Source of the DNA: Arthrobacter_B citreus
GTDB lineage: Bacteria; Actinomycetota; Actinomycetes; Actinomycetales; Micrococcaceae
Assembly (NCBI RefSeq): GCF_042429235.1
Contig: NZ_JBHMBA010000006.1
Reading direction: 5' to 3' (one strand)
DNA: 64,000 nucleotides
In this document: positions 33,567-42,384 of the stretch, one piece after another
How the letters are laid out: every line of letters starts with the position of its first letter
How positions within the stretch are numbered: the first letter of the stretch is position 1
Position numbers and translations under genes: made by a program
The notes under the pieces: generated by a model
Seen by the model: the letters and a program-made list of their open reading frames with translations, nothing else
Told to the model about the DNA's origin: nothing
Database searches by the model: none

Positions 33567-33595
33567 ACAACCCCCAGTTCTATGCGGAGGAACCC

Positions 33596-35338
33596 GTGGA
33601 TTCGTTCATCCCCAGCACCGATCCAGTGCTGAACAGTGTTGCCGTTTCGGCACTGGTGGCGCTGGTGCCGCTGCTGACTTTTTTCGTGCTGCTTGCCTAC
33701 GTCCGGCTCAAAGCCCACGTAGCCGGCGGCATTGCCCTGTTGGTGGCTCTCGCCGTCGCGGTCTTCGCCTTTCAGATGCCGGCCGGGCTGGCGCTGCTGT
33801 CCGCGAGCCAGGGTGCGGTGTTCGGCGCTTTCCCCGTGCTGTGGATCGTCATCATGGCCATTTGGCTGTACCAGATCACCGTGCTCAGCGGACGGTTCGA
33901 GGATCTGCGCCGGGTCTTTGACGTGATCGGCGGCGGCGACGTCCGCGTGCAGGCGATCCTGGTGGCGTTCTGCTTCGGCGGCCTGCTGGAAGCCCTCGCC
34001 GGCTTCGGCGCACCGGTGGCCATTACCGCCACCATGCTGGTGGCCCTGGGCATCAAGCCGCTCAAGGCAGCCGCTGCAGTCCTGGTGGCCAACACGGCTC
34101 CGGTGGCCTTTGGCGCGATGGCGATTCCGATTACGACGGCGGCATCCCTCACCGGCCTGGACGCCGGCCACATTGGCATGGTCGTGGGCCGCCAGGCACC
34201 GCTGCTGGCCGTTTTCGTGCCGCTGATCCTGGTGTTCATCCTGGACGGCCGCAAAGGTGTCCGCGACACCTGGCCCGCCGCAGCCGTGACCGGCGTCGCC
34301 TTCGCCGTGGCCCAGGTGCTGTGCTCCACCTACTTCTCCTACGAACTCACTGACATCGTGGCAGCGCTGGCCGGCCTGGGTGCCGCCGTCGTCTTCCTGA
34401 AGTTCTGGCAGCCCCGCGGCCTGGAAGCCGCCCGCGGTCGCATGGGCCTGCCGGCCACGACCACCTCGGTCACCGGCGGCGCCAGCCGGGACGAAACAGC
34501 CCCTGCAGGCCGCGGCGCTTCGGCGGCAGCGGTGCAGGACGAAAACTCCCTCACCCGCTCCCGCACCCTGCTGGCCCTGTTCCCGTACTTCCTGGTGATC
34601 CTCATCTTCGGCATCGCCAAGCTGTGGAAGTGGGGCGCTGACATCCCAGCCTTCCTGGCCTCGACCGACATTAAGGTTCCGTGGCCCTGGCTGCATGACC
34701 GCCTGCTCAACGAGGCCGGCGAGCCCGTCTCCTCCACCATCTATACCTTTAACTGGCTGTCCAGCCCGGGCACGCTGCTCCTCATCACGGGCCTGATCGT
34801 CTGCGTGGTTTACGCCAGGTACGACGACGGCGGCCGGTACGCCATGACGGTGGGCAACGGCGTGGCTGACATCTTCCGCACCATCTGGAACATGCGCTGG
34901 GCCGGGCTGACCATCCTGTCCGTGCTGTCCCTGGCCTACGTCATGAACTTCTCCGGGCAGACGGTGGCGATCGGGACCTGGCTGGCCGGAACCGGCGCGT
35001 TCTTCGCCTTCCTCTCCCCCGTGCTGGGCTGGGTGGGCACCGCAGTCACCGGCTCGGACACCTCCGCCAACGCACTCTTCGCGCGGCTGCAGCAGACTGC
35101 CGGCATCGAGGCCGGCATCGACCCGAACCTGCTCGTTGCCGCCAACACCACCGGCGGGGTTGTGGGCAAGCTGATCAGCCCGCAGAACCTCGCCATTGCC
35201 GTGACCGCGGTCAAGCTGGACGGCCAGGAGTCGGTGCTGCTGCGCAAGGTCGTGGGCTGGAGCGTTGGCCTGCTGCTGGTGCTCTGCACCCTGGTCTACC
35301 TGCAGTCCACGCCGGTCCTGGGCTGGATGCTGCCCTAG
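33596..35338 (+). CDS. lctP: L-lactate permease family transporter (LctP), copy 2
   Basis: 580-residue lactate importer, closely similar to copy 1 at 12443, with the same blocks (FCFGGLLEALAGFGAPVAIT, YVMNFSGQTVAIGTWLAGTG, FAFLSPVLGWVGTAVTGSDT). The central cytoplasmic linker (about residues 285-320) differs most. The GTG start follows GGAGGAACCC. It is divergent from lutABC, and LldR operators cover both promoters. This is the importer for the lactate oxidation system. Confidence 0.94.
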   Translation: MDSFIPSTDPVLNSVAVSALVALVPLLTFFVLLAYVRLKAHVAGGIALLVALAVAVFAFQMPAGLALLSASQGAVFGAFPVLWIVIMAIWLYQITVLSGRFEDLRRVFDVIGGGDVRVQAILVAFCFGGLLEALAGFGAPVAITATMLVALGIKPLKAAAAVLVANTAPVAFGAMAIPITTAASLTGLDAGHIGMVVGRQAPLLAVFVPLILVFILDGRKGVRDTWPAAAVTGVAFAVAQVLCSTYFSYELTDIVAALAGLGAAVVFLKFWQPRGLEAARGRMGLPATTTSVTGGASRDETAPAGRGASAAAVQDENSLTRSRTLLALFPYFLVILIFGIAKLWKWGADIPAFLASTDIKVPWPWLHDRLLNEAGEPVSSTIYTFNWLSSPGTLLLITGLIVCVVYARYDDGGRYAMTVGNGVADIFRTIWNMRWAGLTILSVLSLAYVMNFSGQTVAIGTWLAGTGAFFAFLSPVLGWVGTAVTGSDTSANALFARLQQTAGIEAGIDPNLLVAANTTGGVVGKLISPQNLAIAVTAVKLDGQESVLLRKVVGWSVGLLLVLCTLVYLQSTPVLGWMLP

Positions 35339-35372
35339 GGGCGGCTCCGCTGCGTGCCGTCCCGGCCCATGG

Positions 35373-35384
35373 CAGGATGATCAG
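35373..35384 (+). promoter_or_regulatory. -10-like element directly before the lldR start
   Basis: CAGGAT (35373-35378), six bases, then GTG 35385. The geometry matches the TAnnnT leaderless elements, with a weaker first base. The gene may also be read through from lctP2, 46 bases upstream. Confidence 0.35.
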
Positions 35385-36122
35385 GTGACCGAGCAACCGC
35401 GCCGCAGCTATGACCTGCTGCTGGAAAATATCGAAGCCGACCTGCGTTCCGGCGCCATCTCCCTGGGCGACCAGTTGCCCGGGGAGAGGACGCTGGCCGA
35501 AACGTACGGCATCTCGCGTGCCTCTGTCCGGGAAGGCATCCGCATCCTCGATGCCATGGGAGTACTGCGCTCCTCCTCCGGATCCGGCCCGAAATCCGGA
35601 GCCATCATCATTTCCGAACCCTCCGCCGGACTGTCCTCCGCGCTGCGCCTGCACATGGCCAGCAGCCGGCTGCCGGTGGCGGACATCGTCCAGACCCGGG
35701 TCCTGCTGGAAACCTGGGCGGCCACCACCGCCGCCGGGCGTCCAGCGTCGGATGCCAAGGCCGGCGCCCTGGCCCGGGCCGCTGCGCTGCTGGAGGCCAT
35801 GGACGCCCCGGGGATTGAACGCGAGACGTTTCACGTGCTGGACGCCCAGTTCCATGTGGAGCTGACGTCGCTGGCCGGCAACGCGGTGATCGAAACCATG
35901 ATGGCGTCGCTGAGCGGAGCCATCAGTGGCTACGTCAAGAACGCGGTGGACGGGATGCAGGATTGGACCGAGGTCATGATTAAACTGCAGGCCCAGCACC
36001 ACGGCATTTATGAGGCAGTGGCGGAGGGCCGGGGCGACGACGCCGCCCGCCTGCTGCGCGAACATATCGAATGGTTCTACGCACGGATTCCGGCCGGCGG
36101 GGCTGATAAGACCGGCGCGTAA
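35385..36122 (+). CDS. lldR: Lactate-responsive GntR/FCD repressor LldR
   Basis: 245-residue FadR-type regulator. The winged helix (about residues 5-75; GDQLPGERTLAETYGISRAS, REGIRILDAMGVLRSSSGSG) is followed by an FCD domain (about 95-230; RVLLETWAATTAA, FHVLDAQFHVELTSLAGN). It sits between lctP2 and dld, both preceded by TGGTCTGACCA sites, so assignment as LldR is by context and motif. GTG 35385 (VTEQPRRSYDLL) is used; the frame from 35265 overlaps lctP2. In the family, lactate releases the repressor. Confidence 0.87.
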   Translation: MTEQPRRSYDLLLENIEADLRSGAISLGDQLPGERTLAETYGISRASVREGIRILDAMGVLRSSSGSGPKSGAIIISEPSAGLSSALRLHMASSRLPVADIVQTRVLLETWAATTAAGRPASDAKAGALARAAALLEAMDAPGIERETFHVLDAQFHVELTSLAGNAVIETMMASLSGAISGYVKNAVDGMQDWTEVMIKLQAQHHGIYEAVAEGRGDDAARLLREHIEWFYARIPAGGADKTGA

Positions 36123-36204
36123 AACCCCGTCATCGGCTGGAGGCGATAGTAAGCAGCCTGATAATATGGTTTCCCACCTGAGTACTGATGAACAGGAGAC
36201 CCAC

Positions 36205-36717
36205 GTGTCGATTTCCAGCCAGGACGCCGCTTCCACCAAAACCGCTGAACGGATCGCCGAGCGCATCCAGGACACCGGTGTCCGCATCGGAGTGTCCGAG
36301 TCCCTGACCAGCGGGCTGCTGGCCTCCTTCCTGGGTGCCGCGCCGTCGTCGTCGGACTGGTTCCTAGGCGGACTCACCGCCTATGCAACATCAGTAAAGC
36401 GTTCGGTCCTGGGCGTCACCGCCGAGGCCGTGGTGTCGGAGGAATCAGCCGCGCAAATGGCCGAGGGCACGGCCAAACTGCTGGGCGCCGACCTGGCCCT
36501 GGCCATCACCGGATCCGGCGGCCCGGAACCCCAGGACGGGCAGGAACCCGGCACTGTATTTATCGGCGTCACGGCCCCGGGCCAGGACCAGCCCGAGGTC
36601 TCCGAACGGTTTTTCGACGGCGATCCGGAGGAAGTCATTCACTCAACGGTCGGGGCCGCTCTCGAAATCCTGGAGGAGCGGCTGCAGAAGGTGCTGGCCG
36701 AGCGCGGGGACGGGTAG
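36205..36717 (+). CDS. CinA C-terminal / PncC-like nicotinamide-nucleotide amidase
   Basis: 170-residue stand-alone CinA_C domain. Family members deamidate NMN in pyridine-nucleotide salvage. Recognisable blocks are VRIGVSESLTSGLLASFLG, FLGGLTAYATSVKRSVLGV, LALAITGSGGPEP and GTVFIGV. The usual AESCTGG signature reads SESLTSG here: the serine is retained but the following Cys and one Gly are changed, so activity is uncertain. GTG 36205 has AGGAGA five bases upstream. It lies between lldR and dld, an unusual setting for a salvage gene. Confidence 0.78.
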   Translation: MSISSQDAASTKTAERIAERIQDTGVRIGVSESLTSGLLASFLGAAPSSSDWFLGGLTAYATSVKRSVLGVTAEAVVSEESAAQMAEGTAKLLGADLALAITGSGGPEPQDGQEPGTVFIGVTAPGQDQPEVSERFFDGDPEEVIHSTVGAALEILEERLQKVLAERGDG

Positions 36718-36758
36718 CGGACCGCCGGCGGACTGTCTGCGGCCCGCCGGCGGTCCGC
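36717..36758 (+). terminator. Terminator after the PncC-like gene
   Basis: GCGGACCGCCGGCGG (36717-36731) and CCGCCGGCGGTCCGC (36744-36758) are perfect 15-bp inverted repeats with a 12-base loop. They overlap the stop codon and separate this gene from the dld promoter. Confidence 0.65.
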
Positions 36759-36785
36759 CCGCAGGGTCCCTCCTGTGGCCACTTG

Positions 36786-36827
36786 TGGTCTGACCAACTT
36801 TTCCCGGCGGCTGAAGAAGCCTACATT
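36786..36827 (+). promoter_or_regulatory. LldR operator and promoter of dld
   Basis: TGGTCTGACCA (36786-36796) lies directly upstream of TTTTCC-N17-TACATT (36799-36804, 36822-36827). This puts the FAD/Fe-S dehydrogenase in the same regulon as lutABC and lctP2. Confidence 0.7.
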
Positions 36828-36871
36828 TAGAGGCGGAGCACCGCGGCTCCCTGGAACGGTTGGATCGAGAA

Positions 36872-39691
36872 ATGAGTCTTCACACGGAAGCCCCCGCCCC
36901 CTCAACGAAGTCGGTCGCTGACCTCGGCACCGACAACATCAGCACCCGGGAAATCGACCTGCGCAAGATGGCGCACGACGCGTCCCACTATCTGATGATC
37001 CCCGAGGCGGTGGCGACCCCGCGCACCGCCGACGAAGTGGCCGCCCTGCTGCGCCGCAGCCGTGAACTGGGCATTCCCGCCACCTTCCGCTCCGGCGGGA
37101 CGTCCCTCTCCGGCCAGAGCCAGAGCGACAGCATCCTGATCGACACCCGCCAACATTTCCGCGGCATCGAGGTGCTCGACGGCGGCGCCAGGGTCCGCGT
37201 GCAGCCCGGCGCCACGGTGCGGGCGGTGAACACTCGGCTGGCAGCCCACGGCTACAAGCTCGGCCCCGACCCGGCGTCGGAAATCGCCTGCACCATTGGC
37301 GGAGTGGTGGCCAACAATTCTTCCGGCATGGCCTGCGGCACCGAATTCAACACCTACCGGACCCTCGAATCCATGGTCCTGGTCCTGGCCTCGGGCACTG
37401 TAATCGACACCGCCGCGCCCGACGCCGAAACCAAACTGCGCAGCATGGAACCGGAGCTCTTCGAGGGGCTCCTGCGGCTGCGGGGCAGGATCGTTGCCAA
37501 CCCTCACTCGGTGTCCACCATTGAGCGGCTGTTCTCCATGAAGAACACCATGGGCTACGGCCTGAACTCCTTCCTGGACTACGAGAACCCGGTGGACATC
37601 CTGACCCACCTGATGATCGGCAGCGAAGGGACCCTGGGGTTTGTCGCCGAGGCGACGTTCCGCACGGTTCCGGCGCTGCCCAAGGTGGCCACCGGACTGA
37701 TGTTCTTCGATTCGCTGGACCGCGCCGCGAGTGCGCTTCCGGAACTGGTGGCCTCGGGACTGGCAACCATTGAGCTGATGGATGCCACCTCGCTGCGCGT
37801 CGCCGCGGCCGATCCCACGGCACCACAGGAGCTGCGCGGGCTGGAAATTGCCGATCACGCGGCCCTTCTGGTGGAGCATCAGGCCCGCAGCGCCGAGGAG
37901 CTGGCCGAAAAGCGCGAAGCCTCCCGGGGGCTGTTCGAATCCCTGCCCCTCGCCGCCCCGTTCGCCATGACGGCGGTTGCCAAGGACCGGGCCGCAATGT
38001 GGCACCTGCGCAAGGGGCTCTACACCACGGTTGCCGGTGCCCGTCCTTCCGGAACGAACGCGCTGCTCGAGGACATCGTGGTTCCGGTCCCCTCCCTCGC
38101 ACCAACCTGCAAGGAGCTGTCCCGGCTCTTTGCCGAGCACCACTACCGTGACTCGGTGATCTTCGGCCATGCCAAGGACGGCAACGTCCACTTCATGCTC
38201 AACGAACGCTTCGATGACCCGGCGGAACTTGCGCGCTACCAGGCCTTTACCGAGGACATGGTGGATCTGGTGCTGGGCAACGGCGGATCCCTCAAGGCCG
38301 AGCACGGCACCGGCCGGATCATGGCCGCTTTTGTCCGCCGCCAGTATGGGGACGAGCTCTACTCCATCATGTGCGAGCTCAAGGCACTGATCGATCCGCC
38401 GAACATGCTCAACCCGGGCGTGCTGATCAACGACGACCCGCTCTCCTACATTGCCGACCTCAAGGTGGCCCCCACCGTTGAGGTGGAGGTGGACCGCTGC
38501 GTGGAGTGCGGATACTGCGAGCCGGTGTGCCCCAGCAAGGACCTGACCACCACCCCCCGGCAGCGGATTGTGCTGCGCCGCGAGATCGCCGCCGCCGAAG
38601 CGCGCGGCGACGCTGCGCTGGTCAAGGAACTGCGCAAGGACTACGACTACGACGGCGTCCAGACCTGCGCGGCCGACGGCATGTGCGTCACGGCGTGCCC
38701 GGTGCTGATCAACACCGGCGACCTGGTCCGCCGGCTGCGCAAGGAGAACGCCAACCCCGTCGCCGACCTGGGCTGGAAGAGCGCCGCCGAACACTGGTCC
38801 ACCGTGACGGTGGCCGGCGGCAAGGCGCTGAGCCTGGCCAAGGCGATGCCGGCGCTGCTGCCCAAGGCGGCAACCGCCGTCGCGCGCGCCGTGGCCGGCA
38901 GCGAAACCGTTCCGGCCTATGAAACCGTGCTTCCGGCCGGCGGTTCACGACGGAAGCCGCTGGAAAGCCCGGCTGCCGTTGCCGTGTACTTCCCGGCCTG
39001 CATCGGCACCATGTTTGGCCCGGCCGGAGCCGGCGGCGGGGTCTCCGCGGCGTTCCTGGAACTGTGCGGACGCGCCGGCGTGGATGTGCGGATTCCTTCC
39101 GGCATCGGTGAACTGTGCTGCGGCACGCCATGGAAGTCCAAGGGCTTTGCCAAGGGATACTCGGTGATGACCGAGCGGGTGCTGGCCAACCTGTGGGAAG
39201 CCACCGGCGGCGGCGCGCTTCCCGTGGTCTGTGACGCGGCGTCCTGCACCGAGGGCCTGGACACGATGAAACGCCTGGCCGGGGAAAGTCCGGAATATCC
39301 GGGCCTGGTGTTCGTGGACTCGGTGGAGTTTGTCCGGGAGAACGTTCTGCCCGGACTGGAGGTGACCCGCAAACTCCCGTCGATGGCGCTGCACCCCACC
39401 TGCTCCTCCACCCAGCTGGGTGCCAACGAGGCACTCCGCGCTCTTGCCGATGCGGTGGCTGACGAGGTCTTCGTGCCTCCGAGCTGGGGCTGCTGCGCCT
39501 TCGCCGGCGACCGCGGACTGCTGCATCCCGAGCTGACGGAATCGGCCACTGACAAACAGGCGGCGGAGATCAATGAGCGCGAGTTCGCCGCCTATGCTTC
39601 GGTGAACCGCACCTGCGAGATTGGCATGTCCAAGGCCACCGGGCACACCTACCGGCATGTGCTGGAGTATCTGGCCGAAGCCACGCGGTAA
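36872..39691 (+). CDS. dld: FAD- and Fe-S-containing D-lactate dehydrogenase (Dld-II type)
   Basis: 939-residue three-part oxidoreductase. An FAD_binding_4 domain (about residues 45-270; FRSGGTSLSGQSQSD, GGVVANNSSGMACGT) and FAD-oxidase C domain (to about 530; GHAKDGNVHFML, EHGTGRIMA) are followed by two 4Fe-4S sites (C543/C546/C549/C553; C599/C605/C609) and a CCG-type Cys-rich end (IGELCCGTPWKSKGF, SWGCCAFAGDRG). It resembles Shewanella Dld-II, a quinone-linked D-lactate oxidase, more than short GlcD. The LldR operator upstream supports lactate as substrate. D-2-hydroxyglutarate (YdiJ-like) is the main alternative. ATG 36872 is chosen; TTG 36860 is possible. Confidence 0.88.
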   Translation: MSLHTEAPAPSTKSVADLGTDNISTREIDLRKMAHDASHYLMIPEAVATPRTADEVAALLRRSRELGIPATFRSGGTSLSGQSQSDSILIDTRQHFRGIEVLDGGARVRVQPGATVRAVNTRLAAHGYKLGPDPASEIACTIGGVVANNSSGMACGTEFNTYRTLESMVLVLASGTVIDTAAPDAETKLRSMEPELFEGLLRLRGRIVANPHSVSTIERLFSMKNTMGYGLNSFLDYENPVDILTHLMIGSEGTLGFVAEATFRTVPALPKVATGLMFFDSLDRAASALPELVASGLATIELMDATSLRVAAADPTAPQELRGLEIADHAALLVEHQARSAEELAEKREASRGLFESLPLAAPFAMTAVAKDRAAMWHLRKGLYTTVAGARPSGTNALLEDIVVPVPSLAPTCKELSRLFAEHHYRDSVIFGHAKDGNVHFMLNERFDDPAELARYQAFTEDMVDLVLGNGGSLKAEHGTGRIMAAFVRRQYGDELYSIMCELKALIDPPNMLNPGVLINDDPLSYIADLKVAPTVEVEVDRCVECGYCEPVCPSKDLTTTPRQRIVLRREIAAAEARGDAALVKELRKDYDYDGVQTCAADGMCVTACPVLINTGDLVRRLRKENANPVADLGWKSAAEHWSTVTVAGGKALSLAKAMPALLPKAATAVARAVAGSETVPAYETVLPAGGSRRKPLESPAAVAVYFPACIGTMFGPAGAGGGVSAAFLELCGRAGVDVRIPSGIGELCCGTPWKSKGFAKGYSVMTERVLANLWEATGGGALPVVCDAASCTEGLDTMKRLAGESPEYPGLVFVDSVEFVRENVLPGLEVTRKLPSMALHPTCSSTQLGANEALRALADAVADEVFVPPSWGCCAFAGDRGLLHPELTESATDKQAAEINEREFAAYASVNRTCEIGMSKATGHTYRHVLEYLAEATR

Positions 39692-39725
39692 ACCCCGCAG
39701 GCCTTCCCGCCGCAGCAAACAGAGC

Positions 39726-39763
39726 GGGACGCCACGGCGGGGCTTTCCCCGCCGTGGCGTCCC
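39726..39763. terminator. Perfect 17-bp bidirectional hairpin between dld and the rhamnosidase
   Basis: GGGACGCCACGGCGGGG and CCCCGCCGTGGCGTCCC with a CTTT loop. It lies between two convergent genes, 35 and 19 bases from their stops, so it can end both transcripts. Confidence 0.75.
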
Positions 39764-39781
39764 TCTCTCCCAATGGGGTTT

Positions 39782-42376
39782 TTAGCCGGCTATGCGGTGG
39801 ATATGGGTTCCCGGACCCGCGCTGAAGTCGGCAAGGCCGGGCAGGCTGACCACCGCCGATGTTCCGGTGGGTATCGTGAACTTGTACTCGATTTCCTCCC
39901 CCAGCTTCTCCCACCTCGAAGAGATGCGGCCGTAGGGGGATTCCAGGGTCGCTTCGGCGTACGTCATCCCGCCACCGGGCACCGGCGCGATCGAAATCCG
40001 ACGATAGCCGGGTTCCATCGGAGCGATTCCGCCGATTTTGCGGTGCATCCAGTCGGCCACGGCGCCAAGCGCGTAGTGGTTGAAGGATGTCATGCCGCCC
40101 GGATTAACTGTGCCGTCGGGCCGGAGGCTGTCCCAGCGTTCCCAGATAGTGGTGCCGCCCTGTTCCACCGTGTACAGCCACGACGGGCACTCCTTTTCCA
40201 GGAGCATCCCGTATGCCGTGTCGATGTTGCCGGTGGCCGTCAGCGCGTCGCAGACTGCCGGCGTTCCGGCGAATCCTGTGGCTATCCGGTTGCCGGCGTC
40301 CTCAACCAGTTGCCGGAGACGTTTTCCAGCCAGCATCAACAGCTCCGGGTCCGTGATGAGCTCAAAGTTGATGGCCAGCGCGTAGGCGGTCTGGGCATCG
40401 CTGGTCATCCGGCCATCCGGCAGGCAGTACTCGGCGGTGAACGCCTCGCGGACGTCAGCGGCCAGGGAAAGGTAGTGCTTTGCGTCGGCGTCCTTTCCCA
40501 GTACCCGGGCTGTTTCTCCCAGCCGCCGGGCGGACAGCGCGAAGTAGGCGGTCGCCACCAAATACTTGTCGGTCAGGGCGCCCGCGGGGTCTTCCGGCGG
40601 CGCATTCGGATCAAGCCAGTCACCAAGCTGGAACCCCTTGTTCCACAAATGCGACGGGCCGGAGAGCCGGTCCACCAGATCGACCCATGCCTTGGCGCTG
40701 TCATACTGCCGAACCAGGATCCCGGGGTCCCCAAACTGCTCATGAAGGACCCAGGGGGTCAGCACTGCGGCATCTCCCCATACAGCGCCGGGACGGACCG
40801 GGGTCCACATGTCCCCGCCGGGGATAACGGGAACATACCAGGGGACAGTGCCGTCGTCATGCTGTTCCAGGGCAACGTCCCGAAGCCAGGAAGAGAGCAT
40901 CCCCGAGCAGTCATACAGGAATGACGCCGTCGGTGCGAACACCTGGATGTCACCGGTCCACCCGAGGCGTTCGTCCCGCTGGGGGCAGTCCGTGGGGATG
41001 TCCACAAAGTTACCGCGCATGCTCCACCGGATGTTCTCATGCAGCCGGTTGACCAAAGGATCGGAACACTCGAACCAGCCGGTGCGGCGCATGTCGCTGT
41101 GATAAACCCGAGCGGTGACGTCAAGAGTGTCCAACCCCCCGGGCCAGCCGCTGACCTCCACATAGCGGAATCCGTGGATCGCGAACCGCGGTTCCCACAC
41201 AGTGGGTCCATCTTCCGTGTCCTCGCCGGACAACGTGAGGACATCGGTGCTGCGGGCTTCCCGCAGCGGCCGGGTGTACAGCTCCCCGTCCTGGAGCACC
41301 TCGGCATGCCGGAGGGTGATGATGTCCCCCGCCGTGCCGGAAACCCGGATCCTTAGCCGCCCGACCAGGTTCTGGCCGAAGTCCAGCAAAGTCTTGCCGC
41401 TGGGCGAAGTAGTGACCGATTGAGGGACAAGCTCTTCAGTGCAGCGGATAGGCGGTCCTTCAGCGGCGACCAGGGTAACCGGGTCACGGTAGTGGGCCCG
41501 CACCGGCTCCCAGGACGCGTCATCGAATCCGGGCATGCTCCAGCCGGACTGCTCCTGCCGCTGGTCATACTCTTCGCCGTCGTACAGGGAGGTCACCAGA
41601 ATCGGGCCAAAAGCGGCCCGCCAATTCCCATCCGGGCCCGTGGCCACCGTTTCGCGGCTGCCGTCCGCGTAGGTGATCTCCAACTGCGCAATGAAGGACT
41701 GGTCCGTGCCGTACAGGTTTCGGTGGCCGCCGTTGAACCCGATGCGGCCCCGGTACCACCCGTCCGCCAGCCATGCCCCGAGCGCGTTTTCGCCCTCACG
41801 CAGCATCTCGGTCACGTCATAGGTGTAGTACCGCAGCCTTTTCCCGTAAACCGTCCAGCCCGGTGACAGGATGTCATCACCGACCCGGGTGCCGTTGATT
41901 TCGGCTTCATAGAGTCCGTGGGCACTGGCGTAGAGGCGGGCGCCGGCAATTGTTCCGCGGCCCAGGGTGAAGGCAGTGCGCACGAGGGCGGGCCGCCGGT
42001 CCGAGTCCGCGTCCTCCGCCCACGGCGCCGATACGGGAACAGCCGTCCAGTCCCGCGCCTCCAACAGCCCGGCTTCCGCGGCCACCCACTCGGACCATGG
42101 AGACTCGATGCCGTCCTGTCCATAAACGCGCACACGCGCTTCGACCTGTTCGCGCGAGGCCAGTGGGCGGTCCGGCCATGGAACCAGGATCTGGTCCCCA
42201 CCGGCGATCCGGTGCGAGGCCACGTGGCCTCCCCGGCGCAGTTCCAGTTCGTAGCCGGCCTGTTGCCATTCCGGCGCAGCCGTGGTCTTCCAGGACAGGC
42301 GGGGTGTTCTCTCGCCTATGCCCAGGGCACGGTCGTAGTGTTCGAAACGCAGGTCGGTGGTAATCGTCAGTGCCAT
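39782..42376 (-). CDS. Alpha-L-rhamnosidase (GH78), cytoplasmic
   Basis: 864-residue glycoside hydrolase that removes terminal alpha-L-rhamnose from glycosides. Order: N-terminal beta domains (about residues 1-330; YASAHGLYEAEINGTRVGDD), a linker, the (alpha/alpha)6 catalytic domain (about 430-770) and a C-terminal beta domain. The acidic catalytic block DCPQRDERLGWTGDIQVF and the later GGTTIWERWDS supply the expected glutamates. No signal peptide is present, so substrates must be imported, fitting the ABC importer upstream. It is the last gene of the operon. GH78 is clear; the glycoside type is not. Confidence 0.92.
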   Translation of the reverse strand: MALTITTDLRFEHYDRALGIGERTPRLSWKTTAAPEWQQAGYELELRRGGHVASHRIAGGDQILVPWPDRPLASREQVEARVRVYGQDGIESPWSEWVAAEAGLLEARDWTAVPVSAPWAEDADSDRRPALVRTAFTLGRGTIAGARLYASAHGLYEAEINGTRVGDDILSPGWTVYGKRLRYYTYDVTEMLREGENALGAWLADGWYRGRIGFNGGHRNLYGTDQSFIAQLEITYADGSRETVATGPDGNWRAAFGPILVTSLYDGEEYDQRQEQSGWSMPGFDDASWEPVRAHYRDPVTLVAAEGPPIRCTEELVPQSVTTSPSGKTLLDFGQNLVGRLRIRVSGTAGDIITLRHAEVLQDGELYTRPLREARSTDVLTLSGEDTEDGPTVWEPRFAIHGFRYVEVSGWPGGLDTLDVTARVYHSDMRRTGWFECSDPLVNRLHENIRWSMRGNFVDIPTDCPQRDERLGWTGDIQVFAPTASFLYDCSGMLSSWLRDVALEQHDDGTVPWYVPVIPGGDMWTPVRPGAVWGDAAVLTPWVLHEQFGDPGILVRQYDSAKAWVDLVDRLSGPSHLWNKGFQLGDWLDPNAPPEDPAGALTDKYLVATAYFALSARRLGETARVLGKDADAKHYLSLAADVREAFTAEYCLPDGRMTSDAQTAYALAINFELITDPELLMLAGKRLRQLVEDAGNRIATGFAGTPAVCDALTATGNIDTAYGMLLEKECPSWLYTVEQGGTTIWERWDSLRPDGTVNPGGMTSFNHYALGAVADWMHRKIGGIAPMEPGYRRISIAPVPGGGMTYAEATLESPYGRISSRWEKLGEEIEYKFTIPTGTSAVVSLPGLADFSAGPGTHIHRIAG

Positions 42377-42384
42377 CTAGCTGT

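Noticed and set aside
36902..38794. A 630-codon open frame on the minus strand opposite dld
   Set aside because: It is the antisense shadow of a GC-rich gene with strong family motifs; its translation is low-complexity with no domain and it begins inside dld.
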